Below are positions 1 to 5,119 of a DNA stretch of 5,119 nucleotides, piece after piece. Positions within the stretch are counted from its first letter, which is position 1. Each line of letters begins with the position of its first letter. This DNA is from Erysipelotrichaceae bacterium UBA6182 (GTDB lineage: Bacteria > Bacillota_I > Bacilli_A > Erysipelotrichales > Erysipelotrichaceae). A model generated the notes under the pieces. It ran no database searches. It worked only from the letters and a program-made list of their open reading frames with translations, and was not told the DNA's origin. The position numbers and the translations under genes were made by a program. The DNA is taken from assembly GCA_002422065.1 (NCBI GenBank), contig DITO01000019.1:1-5119 (forward strand), written 5' to 3'.

Positions 1-516
1 CACTTTGGTGAAAACAAAGCTCAAGAACTGTTAACTAAGGTATCATTAGATCAACTTTGGGAGTGGCATTTTATTGGACACTTGCAAACTAATAAAGTTA
101 AAAGTATTCTTCCATATATCACATGTATCCATTCTGTAGATTCAAGAAAGCTTCTTGATGTTATTGAAAAAGAAGCAAAAGATATCAATAAGATTATTCA
201 GGTTTTCTTACAGCTCAACTTAACACTAGAAGATTCCAAATATGGCATGAGTGAAGATGAACTGTTCAATCTTATTAAGATTCAAGAACATTATCCTCAT
301 TGTTTATTTAAAGGAATCATGGTCATGGGACCCACTTCTCAAGACTTAAATTTAACTAGACAAGTATTTGAGAAGGCACAATTAATTAGTAATCAAATAA
401 AAAAACACTCTCCCCACATGAATTGCTTATCCATGGGGATGAGTGATGATTTTGAAATAGCCATAGAATATGGTGCAACCCATGTTCGACTAGGGCGGAT
501 CTTATTCGAAGAATAA
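1..516 (+). CDS. yggS: YggS/PLPBP-family pyridoxal phosphate homeostasis protein (5' partial)
   Basis: This is the C-terminal 171 residues of a YggS/YlmE/PROSC-type protein. The family binds PLP on a single-domain TIM-barrel-like fold resembling the N-terminal domain of alanine racemase, has no known enzymatic activity, and helps control cytoplasmic PLP and amino-acid balance. The frame is open from base 1. Visible motifs are FGEN (residues 2-5), the hallmark WHFIGHLQTNK (22-32), SVDS (45-48), KYGM (80-83), GIMVMG (105-110), LSMGMSDD (143-150, phosphate-binding region) and the C-terminal VRLGRILF (162-169). Family members are about 220-235 residues, so roughly 50-60 N-terminal residues, including the PLP lysine, lie off the left edge. 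The TTG at 82 falls inside the conserved GHLQ motif and is not a start. The neighbouring genes converge on it, so the sepF/ylmG neighbourhood known from Bacilli is not on this side. Identity is secure; only the N terminus is unseen. Confidence 0.94.
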   Translation, partial: HFGENKAQELLTKVSLDQLWEWHFIGHLQTNKVKSILPYITCIHSVDSRKLLDVIEKEAKDINKIIQVFLQLNLTLEDSKYGMSEDELFNLIKIQEHYPHCLFKGIMVMGPTSQDLNLTRQVFEKAQLISNQIKKHSPHMNCLSMGMSDDFEIAIEYGATHVRLGRILFEE

Positions 517-524
517 CCACCCTA
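491..524. repeat. Imperfect hairpin spanning the convergent gene ends
   Basis: A perfect inverted repeat with 6-bp arms (TTATTC / GAATAA, loop GAA) occupies 502-516. Both stop codons sit in its arms: TAA of the membrane protein at 504-502 on the - strand, and TAA of yggS at 514-516 on the + strand. An outer 8-bp arm pair (491-498 with 517-524) continues the stem after a 3-nt bulge at 499-501. The one imperfect outer pair is a G-U wobble in the - strand transcript but a C/A mismatch in the + strand transcript, so the fold favours the - strand RNA. No U-rich run follows on either strand, so it is not a canonical intrinsic terminator. A role in ending or stabilising the converging transcripts is inference. 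Confidence 0.6.
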
Positions 525-846
525 AATACACTACAAAAGCATTTATAATTGAAGGGTAATCATTGATTAAACGGCTTATTGATAATACTTGAATTTGTAC
601 GATGCCTAAGCGATCAAACACAATAATGATTAGTAATAGACTAATCAAGACTTTCTTAATCCAGTCTTGATTTTTTCTTTTATTAGTATGAAGTGCCAGT
701 CCTAAAGAAAAGTACATTGTAAGGGTGATGATTGCGACTAACATGGTGTATGGTTGAGCATTGAATAACCAATCACTTATTTGATACATCACATAACTTA
801 GTATAAGTACAATGAGTGGCTTGATTGTGGTAGTGAAATGTTTCAT
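502..846 (-). CDS. Hypothetical 114-residue integral membrane protein
   Basis: I do not recognise this protein. It is strongly hydrophobic, with four likely transmembrane helices near residues 9-28, 33-52, 65-79 and 98-113. The basic loop between helices 2 and 3 (53-65, several Lys/Arg) suggests cytoplasmic N and C termini by the positive-inside rule. There is no signal peptidase site, lipobox or soluble domain. The start at 846 is well supported: AAGGAG lies 5 nt upstream and the gap to the preceding gene is only 9 bp. It is the last gene of the left-pointing operon, and its final 15 bp, stop codon included, overlap the end of yggS on the other strand. A small transporter component or membrane-anchored partner of its upstream membrane neighbour is possible, but nothing in the sequence shows it. 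The clear ribosome binding site and sensible membrane topology argue for a real gene. Confidence 0.8.
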   Translation of the reverse strand: MKHFTTTIKPLIVLILSYVMYQISDWLFNAQPYTMLVAIITLTMYFSLGLALHTNKRKNQDWIKKVLISLLLIIIVFDRLGIVQIQVLSISRLINDYPSIINAFVVYLGWLFFE

Positions 847-851
847 GATAT

Positions 852-857
852 CTCCTT
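852..857 (-). promoter_or_regulatory. Ribosome binding site of the 114-residue membrane protein gene
   Basis: AAGGAG, a near-consensus Shine-Dalgarno, reads 857 to 852 on the - strand with 5 nt to the ATG at 846. Its first two bases are the last two bases of the upstream gene's TAA stop. Ribosomes ending the 152-residue protein would therefore finish directly on this site, which fits coupled or re-initiated translation. It fixes the start of the downstream gene. Confidence 0.85.
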
Positions 858-1314
858 AATGGTGAACTTGTCGTATCAATAGCCCAATCATATATGAGAA
901 TGGAGGTAAGATAACGATCATACTTAGATTAAGTAATGAGAGGTTTTGGATTAATAGAAAAAGATAACCTGGGAAATTAATAGTCAAAGCAAATACTTTA
1001 AGCCATTCAAGGGATAACTGTGATGAACCAATCCAAAATAGTATGGCACTGAATAAGTTTAATCCAATGATGATTCCTGTACTATGAAAGGCATGATCCA
1101 TAGTTTTAAGAAACTTTGCACGTGCTAACATAGTTATATAACCCATAGACATATAGATCAGAATGATAAAGATTACGCTTATACCATATCTCAAGTATTC
1201 AGAAGGTAGTTCTCTAAATGGATGATTTGAAGTAAACATAATCCAACTTATAAGCGATCCTAAACCATGAATTATGGCATAAGATATGAGGAGTCTTTTT
1301 ACATCATCTTTCAT
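856..1314 (-). CDS. Hypothetical 152-residue integral membrane protein
   Basis: No family is recognised. Hydrophobic segments lie near residues 8-28, 43-62, 78-97, 105-123 and 129-147, giving four or five transmembrane helices. The basic loop at 63-77 (Arg65, Lys67, Lys70) fits a cytoplasmic position between helices 2 and 3, with the N terminus inside. A proline pair (137-138) lies in the last segment. The ATG overlaps the aminotransferase stop as TAATG and is preceded by GGAG at 7 nt, so the start is firm and translation is probably coupled. It is followed 9 bp later by a second small membrane protein, so the two may act together. Its size is close to that of ECF transporter S components such as the queuosine-precursor protein QueT, and it sits in a queuosine operon. 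However, I see no S-component signature in its first helix, so that role is only a hypothesis. Confidence 0.82.
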   Translation of the reverse strand: MKDDVKRLLISYAIIHGLGSLISWIMFTSNHPFRELPSEYLRYGISVIFIILIYMSMGYITMLARAKFLKTMDHAFHSTGIIIGLNLFSAILFWIGSSQLSLEWLKVFALTINFPGYLFLLIQNLSLLNLSMIVILPPFSYMIGLLIRQVHH

Positions 1315-2456
1315 TATTTTTCTCCATAAAGAAACAACACAAGTCTTCTCACTCCCTCTTTACAATCATGATTTGATGCTGCTAGTGATACTCTTATAAA
1401 ATAATCACTTTTTGGCGAAAATATAACGCCTGGGATGACTGCAACCTTATATTCATCTAAGAATTGTGTTGAGAATTTCCATGAATCTAATCCTTTAGTA
1501 GATATGTCGATAAAGATGTAAAATGCTCCTTCTGGATAAATGAATGGAATATTATTAGATCTAAGGATTGAAACTACATCATCTCGGTTTTGCTTATAGA
1601 AGGCTGTCATTTCATCAACATTTGTGTTTAGAGCAACTTCAGCTGCATCTTGAACAAAAAGAGGAACTCCTGCTGTTGCGTATTGTTGGATCTTTTGGGC
1701 ACTCTTTATAATGTCTTTATGAGCACATAGATAACCTATACGCCATCCTGTCATAGCATAGGGTTTTGATAAACTTTGGGTCAGTATTGTTTTATCTTTA
1801 TAACGAATGTCTTGGTTTAAGAATGTTGCTTCCTTGTATACCAGTTGAGCATAAACATCATCAGAGATTACAAACAAATCATGTTCATCAAGTATTCGCT
1901 TAATAACATTTAATGATTCTTCACTATAGATAACACCTGTTGGGTTGTTTGGTGAATTGACGATGATTGCTTTTGTTTTTGGGGTAATATTTTTCTTAAT
2001 ATCATCATAGTTGAGTTGAAATTGATTTGGGGTTGTGTCCACAAACACTGGAACCCCTTTGTAGAACTCAATGGCAGGTTGGTAGGCAATATAGGTTGGT
2101 TGAAAGAGTATTACTTCATCTTCTGGGTTTAAAATTGAACCTAGGGCTGTAAAAATAGCTCCAGTAGCTCCTTGAGTAATTAAAACTTCATCCATTGCAT
2201 ATTCTACTCCATTGACACGTTTTTCATAGGCAATGATTTCCTTTTTAAGGGTTTCACTTCCTGCAAAAGATGGATAGAATGTTCTGTTGTTATCTAAAGA
2301 TTTCTTTAGTGCTTCTTTAATGGGTTCAGGTGTTGTGAATTTTGGTTCACCAATGGTTAGCTTAATGACGTTTTCATATGCTGATGCTTGAGCCGTGAAT
2401 AGTCGAATGCCACTCATCTCTAATTGTTCTACGTTGTGATTTAATTTTATCCGCAT
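1314..2456 (-). CDS. Class I/II pyridoxal phosphate-dependent aminotransferase
   Basis: A 380-residue fold-type I transaminase of the aspartate/aromatic aminotransferase superfamily, cytoplasmic, transferring amino groups between amino and 2-oxo acids. Visible elements: GEPKF with TP following (36-42, N-terminal substrate loop), NNPTGV (170-175), SDDVY (Asp199 for the PLP ring nitrogen, Tyr202 for O3'), SLSKPYAMTGWR (228-238) with Lys231 as Schiff-base lysine and Arg238 for the PLP phosphate, and YFIRVSLA (352-359) with Arg355 as the substrate-carboxylate arginine. Length and catalytic set are complete, so it should be active. The first-loop Asp common in this subgroup (GEPDF) is Lys here. 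The start at 2456 is chosen over an ATG at 2501 because AAAGGA lies 9 nt before it and the conserved fold begins soon after it. The upstream option would add 15 unconserved-looking residues and lengthen the queH overlap to 55 bp. Its 5' end overlaps queH by 10 bp. Substrate cannot be told; PatA-like, aromatic and aspartate types all remain possible. Confidence 0.92.
   Translation of the reverse strand: MRIKLNHNVEQLEMSGIRLFTAQASAYENVIKLTIGEPKFTTPEPIKEALKKSLDNNRTFYPSFAGSETLKKEIIAYEKRVNGVEYAMDEVLITQGATGAIFTALGSILNPEDEVILFQPTYIAYQPAIEFYKGVPVFVDTTPNQFQLNYDDIKKNITPKTKAIIVNSPNNPTGVIYSEESLNVIKRILDEHDLFVISDDVYAQLVYKEATFLNQDIRYKDKTILTQSLSKPYAMTGWRIGYLCAHKDIIKSAQKIQQYATAGVPLFVQDAAEVALNTNVDEMTAFYKQNRDDVVSILRSNNIPFIYPEGAFYIFIDISTKGLDSWKFSTQFLDEYKVAVIPGVIFSPKSDYFIRVSLAASNHDCKEGVRRLVLFLYGEK
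1322..1325 (-). promoter_or_regulatory. Ribosome binding site of the 152-residue membrane protein gene
   Basis: GGAG, reading 1325 to 1322 on the - strand, lies 7 nt before the ATG at 1314 and inside the last codons of the aminotransferase gene. With the TAATG stop/start overlap it supports this start and coupled translation. Confidence 0.75.
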
Positions 2457-3094
2457 TTGATGGATTCCTTTCCACATGATTGAGAGAACTGACATCCACA
2501 ATAATCTTGACGATACATGTTGTGTTCTTTTGATATCTCAATTCCTCGATTATAACCATTTCCCTTTTTGAAGTTTGAAGGAAGATACTTAAGAGTAGGA
2601 TACTTTAATACTTGTCTTGATGCAATGTCATGAATAGCTAAGGCATCTTTGTGGCGACTGACACTCATTACAGTGGCAATGTATTCAAATTCATGTTTTG
2701 ACGCATATTTCATCGACTCAGATAAGCGAAGTGCAAAACACATATTACAGCGTGTTCCACCTTCTTTATCATTCGCAAAGGGTCTTAGTTTTTCACTAAA
2801 GGAAGCATTGAGATAGTCTGGGGGTAAAATAACATCAATTTCTATGTCTTCTTTTTTTTCAAATACTTTAACATAGTTGAGTAACTCATCAAAACGTCTT
2901 TTATATTCTTCATAAGGATAAATGTTGTGATTGTTAAAGAATAAAGTTAACTTAAAGAATTGAGATAGATACTCCATTGGATACGTATTACATGGTCCAC
3001 AACAAGAATGCAAAAGAAGGGTCGGTTTACGACCACTTAATTTGATTTCTTCAATCGTTTTAAGTTGTAAATCATATAATTCTTTTGCGTTCAT
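2447..3094 (-). CDS. queH: Epoxyqueuosine reductase QueH
   Basis: QueH (formerly DUF208) catalyses the last step of queuosine synthesis, reducing epoxyqueuosine in tRNA to queuosine. It is an iron-sulfur enzyme unrelated to the cobalamin-dependent QueG. The 215-residue product has the family motifs in order: HSCCGPC (29-35), the NHNIYPYEEYKRR segment (55-67), RCNMCFALRL (115-124), MSVSRHKD (143-150), and FKKGNGYNRGIE followed by YRQDYCGCQFS (175-204). Cys31, Cys32, Cys35, Cys116, Cys119, Cys199 and Cys201 are the expected metal- and cluster-associated cysteines. Two further cysteines (207, 214) lie in the short tail. The start overlaps the queA stop as ATGA. No spaced Shine-Dalgarno precedes it (AGG abuts the ATG), so translation likely depends on coupling to queA. 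The N-terminal stretch before the CCGPC motif matches the usual layout of Bacillota QueH, supporting this start. An A8 run lies within codons 79-82. Confidence 0.95.
   Translation of the reverse strand: MNAKELYDLQLKTIEEIKLSGRKPTLLLHSCCGPCNTYPMEYLSQFFKLTLFFNNHNIYPYEEYKRRFDELLNYVKVFEKKEDIEIDVILPPDYLNASFSEKLRPFANDKEGGTRCNMCFALRLSESMKYASKHEFEYIATVMSVSRHKDALAIHDIASRQVLKYPTLKYLPSNFKKGNGYNRGIEISKEHNMYRQDYCGCQFSQSCGKESIKCG
2466..2471 (-). promoter_or_regulatory. Ribosome binding site deciding the aminotransferase start
   Basis: AAAGGA reads 2471 to 2466 on the - strand, 9 nt before the ATG at 2456 and inside the last codons of queH. It supports the 380-residue product over the longer version from 2501. 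Confidence 0.75.
2852..2859 (-). repeat. Eight-base A tract inside queH
   Basis: A run of eight A on the coding (-) strand encodes Glu79-Lys80-Lys81-Glu82 of QueH. It is the longest homopolymer noticed in the window. Either a one-base gain or loss would end the protein within a few codons, before the second and third cysteine clusters. The frame is intact here. Confidence 0.6.
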
Positions 3095-4119
3095 CCTAAG
3101 TCAATAAACATACTGTCTCCAAATGAGAAAAAACGATAGTGGAGATTTACTGCTTCCTTATATGCATTCATAAGAAGATCAAATCCTCCTAGTGCAGTTA
3201 CCATCATCATTAATGTTGATTTTGGTAAATGGAAATTGGTAATTAATCCATCAATAGCCTTAAACTCATACCCAGGAGTTATAAATATGTTTGTATCTCC
3301 TTCATCTTTCACTATTTTACCATGTTTTTGCATTACACTTTCAAGTGTTCTTGCACTGGTTGTGCCTACTGCGATAATTCTTTGATTGTTTTTCTTTGCT
3401 TTTGAGAGAATTTCAGCACTTTCTTCACTAATATAATAGGATTCTGAGTGCATTTTATGCATTGAAACATCATCAACTTCTACAGGTTTAAATGTTCCTA
3501 ATCCAATATGTAATGTTAACTCAACTAATGTTATCCCTTTATCTTTGATTTTCTTAATGAGTTCTGGTGTGAAATGTAGTCCTGCAGTTGGTGCAGCGCT
3601 ACTTCCTTCTTTTGTAGCATAGACTGTTTGATAGCGATCCATGCTTGCGGTGCTATGTTTGATGTATGGAGGAAGGGGCATGGTTCCTACTTCATAAAGC
3701 ATTTCTAGAATTGGTCTTGGTGAAATAAACTTAAACTTACGAAGTCCATCTTCTAGTACATCAACACACTCAGCCACAAGATCTGGATGTTGGAAAGATA
3801 TTTTTGTACCTACCTTAACAACTTTAGCTTTTTTTACCATACACTGTGCATAGACACCTTCTAGTTTAAGGATTAGTAGTTCTACCTTTGCGTGAGTTAT
3901 TTCTTTTACACCATATAAACGTGCAGGAATAACTTTGGTATTGTTTACAACTAATACATCGTTAGGCTTAAGCAAATCAACAATATCTGAAAAGTGTTTA
4001 TGAGAAAACTTTCCTTCTTTTACTTGAACATGCATAAGTCGTGACATATCTCGTTTATCTGTTGGGTTTTGTGCAATTAAATCCTCTGGTAAATGGTAAT
4101 CAAAATCACTTGTTTTCAT
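3091..4119 (-). CDS. queA: S-adenosylmethionine:tRNA ribosyltransferase-isomerase QueA
   Basis: QueA transfers and isomerises the ribosyl part of SAM onto preQ1-modified tRNA, giving epoxyqueuosine in the wobble position. At 342 residues it is full length. Diagnostic motifs include DFDYHLPEDLIAQ (5-17), NNTKVIPARLYG (59-70), GTMPLPPYI (145-153), DRYQTVYA then GSSAAPTAGLHFT (161-184), HIGLGTFKPV (204-213), MHSE (223-226), VGTTSARTLE (251-260), TNIFITPGY (276-284), DGLITNFHLPKSTL (290-303) and YRFFSFGDSMFI (328-339). The ATG overlaps the tgt stop as TAATG, with AAAGGGG 5 nt upstream. The gene ends in TGA overlapping the queH start as ATGA. Position between tgt and queH follows the order of the reactions. 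An A7 run lies around codons 96-97. There is no sign of damage. Confidence 0.97.
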   Translation of the reverse strand: MKTSDFDYHLPEDLIAQNPTDKRDMSRLMHVQVKEGKFSHKHFSDIVDLLKPNDVLVVNNTKVIPARLYGVKEITHAKVELLILKLEGVYAQCMVKKAKVVKVGTKISFQHPDLVAECVDVLEDGLRKFKFISPRPILEMLYEVGTMPLPPYIKHSTASMDRYQTVYATKEGSSAAPTAGLHFTPELIKKIKDKGITLVELTLHIGLGTFKPVEVDDVSMHKMHSESYYISEESAEILSKAKKNNQRIIAVGTTSARTLESVMQKHGKIVKDEGDTNIFITPGYEFKAIDGLITNFHLPKSTLMMMVTALGGFDLLMNAYKEAVNLHYRFFSFGDSMFIDLG

Positions 4120-5119
4120 TAATACCCCTTTGTATTGCCTTTATTGAATCCGAATTTTTCATCCATGTCATCTTTGAATGTTTTGAATGTTCCGTTTTCA
4201 ATTGCTTCTTGAGCAAGTTGTGTTAATCGAATGAGGAATCTTAAATTATGGATGGATAATAGTCTCATTCCTAAACCTTCTTTATTTTTGATAAGATGTC
4301 TTAAATAAGCGCGTGAATAGTTCTTGCATGCGATGCAATCACATCCTGGATCTAGTGGTGTGAAATCACGATCATATTGTTGGTTTCTAATGTTAATTCT
4401 TCCTAGAGTTGTCATCGCAGTGCCATGACGGGCAATACGCGTGGGTAAGACACAATCAAACATATCAATCCCTTGAGATATACCTTCTAAGATTGCGTCG
4501 ACTGTACCCACTCCCATGAGATAACGTGGCTTATCTTCAGGAAGGAAAGGAATGGTGTCCTTTATCATTTTATACATAACAGGTTTGCTTTCACCAACAG
4601 ATGTTCCTCCAATTGAATATCCATCAAAGTCCATTTCAACTGTTTTTCGGGCTGAATATTCTCTTAAGTCAGCAAATTCTCCACCTTGTACTATTCCAAA
4701 TAATGCTTGATTAGGATTTGAATGTGCATCTTTTCCTCGTTGTGCCCATCGAAGTGTGCGTTCAACTGAATTCTTCATATATTCATGAGTTGCAGGATAT
4801 GCTGGGCATTCATCAAAACTCATTATAATATCTGCTCCTAAGTCATTTTGAATTTGAATCGATTTTTCAGGAGTTAAGAAAAGGGCATCTCCATTGAGAT
4901 GATTTCGAAAAGCAACACCTTCTTCTGTAATCTTTCTCATAGCGCTTAATGAAAAAACTTGGAAACCGCCTGAGTCTGTTAATATTGGCCGCTTTACATT
5001 CATGAATTTGTGAAGGCCGCCTGCTTCCTTAACAATGTCTTCTCCAGGACGTAACCATAAATGATATGTATTTGAAAGGATGATTCCTGCTTCGATGTCT
5101 GTTAGTTCTTCAGGTGATA
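4119..5119 (-). CDS. tgt: Queuine/preQ1 tRNA-guanine transglycosylase Tgt (5' partial)
   Basis: Tgt exchanges guanine-34 of tRNA Asp, Asn, His and Tyr for preQ1 in bacteria. The frame stays open to the right edge, giving 332 visible residues that begin at the SPEEL segment. Comparison with Bacillus-type Tgt (about 380 residues) suggests some 48 N-terminal residues are missing. The ATG at 5003 is internal and not the start, because conserved family sequence (NTYHLWLRPG) continues upstream of it. In visible numbering: Asp48 in TDSGGFQ (general acid/base), Asp102 in FDECP (base recognition), GIVQGGE (141-147), GGTSVGE (170-176), Asp221 in FDCVLPTR (covalent nucleophile), and zinc ligands Cys259, Cys261, Cys264 and His290. 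The usual GGL/GGLS loop reads GGTS here, placing Thr where Leu is typical. The stop overlaps the queA start. With queA and queH downstream, preQ1 rather than queuine is the likely substrate. Confidence 0.97.
   Translation of the reverse strand, partial: SPEELTDIEAGIILSNTYHLWLRPGEDIVKEAGGLHKFMNVKRPILTDSGGFQVFSLSAMRKITEEGVAFRNHLNGDALFLTPEKSIQIQNDLGADIIMSFDECPAYPATHEYMKNSVERTLRWAQRGKDAHSNPNQALFGIVQGGEFADLREYSARKTVEMDFDGYSIGGTSVGESKPVMYKMIKDTIPFLPEDKPRYLMGVGTVDAILEGISQGIDMFDCVLPTRIARHGTAMTTLGRINIRNQQYDRDFTPLDPGCDCIACKNYSRAYLRHLIKNKEGLGMRLLSIHNLRFLIRLTQLAQEAIENGTFKTFKDDMDEKFGFNKGNTKGY
4125..4131 (-). promoter_or_regulatory. Ribosome binding site of queA
   Basis: AAAGGGG reads 4131 to 4125 on the - strand, 5 nt before the queA ATG at 4119 and inside the last codons of tgt. 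It resembles the AAAGGAGG consensus with one base missing, and combines with the TAATG overlap. Confidence 0.7.

Noticed and set aside
82..84. TTG as a start codon for a short yggS product
   Set aside because: It sits inside the conserved WHFIGHLQTNK motif, and the homologous frame, including FGEN, is open back to base 1.
491..524. Classical rho-independent terminator at the convergent ends
   Set aside because: A stem is present but no U-rich run follows it on either strand, and the inner 6-bp stem is AT-rich; it is recorded as a hairpin only.
2457..2501. 15-residue N-terminal extension of the aminotransferase from the ATG at 2501
   Set aside because: It would overlap the conserved end of queH by 55 bp. 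The ATG at 2456 has AAAGGA at 9 nt and gives a normal family length.
2374..2559. 61-codon open frame on the - strand across the queH/aminotransferase junction
   Set aside because: It is out of frame with two conserved genes that already explain these bases, and its translation shows no family motif.
3080..3108. Promoter-like TTGACT with AATTAT 17 bp later on the - strand at the queH start
   Set aside because: The -10 match is weak (4 of 6) and a transcript from it would start inside queH. The -35-like bases encode the last residues of QueA, so this is probably chance.
4041..4226. 61-codon open frame on the + strand
   Set aside because: It lies antisense across the strongly conserved tgt/queA junction, has no convincing ribosome binding site and encodes nothing recognisable; it is a shadow of the real genes.
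5001..5003. ATG as the tgt start
   Set aside because: The frame upstream encodes conserved Tgt sequence (SPEEL, NTYHLWLRPG) to the window edge, so the true start is outside.

Overview
The window looks like ordinary chromosomal DNA from a low-GC Gram-positive bacterium (Bacillota). The evidence is AT-rich codon choice, strong AAGGAG-type ribosome binding sites, tightly overlapped genes and Bacilli-like versions of Tgt, QueA and QueH. A TGA stop ends queA and Trp is written TGG, so the standard bacterial code applies and a Mycoplasma-type code is excluded. The genus cannot be named from the sequence; an Erysipelotrichia-like or related lineage is only a guess.

Layout. On the + strand, the left edge holds the last 171 codons of a YggS-family PLP-homeostasis protein. 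Everything else is one left-pointing (- strand) block. In transcription order it is tgt (5' end off the right edge), queA, queH, a class I/II PLP-dependent aminotransferase, a 152-residue membrane protein and a 114-residue membrane protein. The first four junctions in the block are overlaps (1, 4, 10 and 1 bp), and the last is a 9-bp gap filled by a ribosome binding site. The block therefore reads as one translationally coupled operon. Only those 9 bp are non-coding, so there is no long intergenic region, and no promoter, RNA gene, mobile element or CRISPR array was seen.

Function. Tgt exchanges guanine-34 of GUN-anticodon tRNAs for preQ1, QueA adds the epoxycyclopentanediol group from SAM, and QueH (the non-cobalamin alternative to QueG) reduces epoxyqueuosine to queuosine. 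These three steps are the whole tRNA-bound half of queuosine synthesis. No preQ1-synthesis gene (queC, queD, queE, queF) is in view. The aminotransferase and the two small membrane proteins have no known role in this pathway and are the least explained part of the operon.

The operon meets yggS tail to tail. The two reading frames overlap by 15 bp, and both stop codons lie inside a perfect short inverted repeat that forms the top of a longer imperfect hairpin. This junction and the two unassigned membrane proteins are the main points worth a second look. No clearly novel system was recognised.
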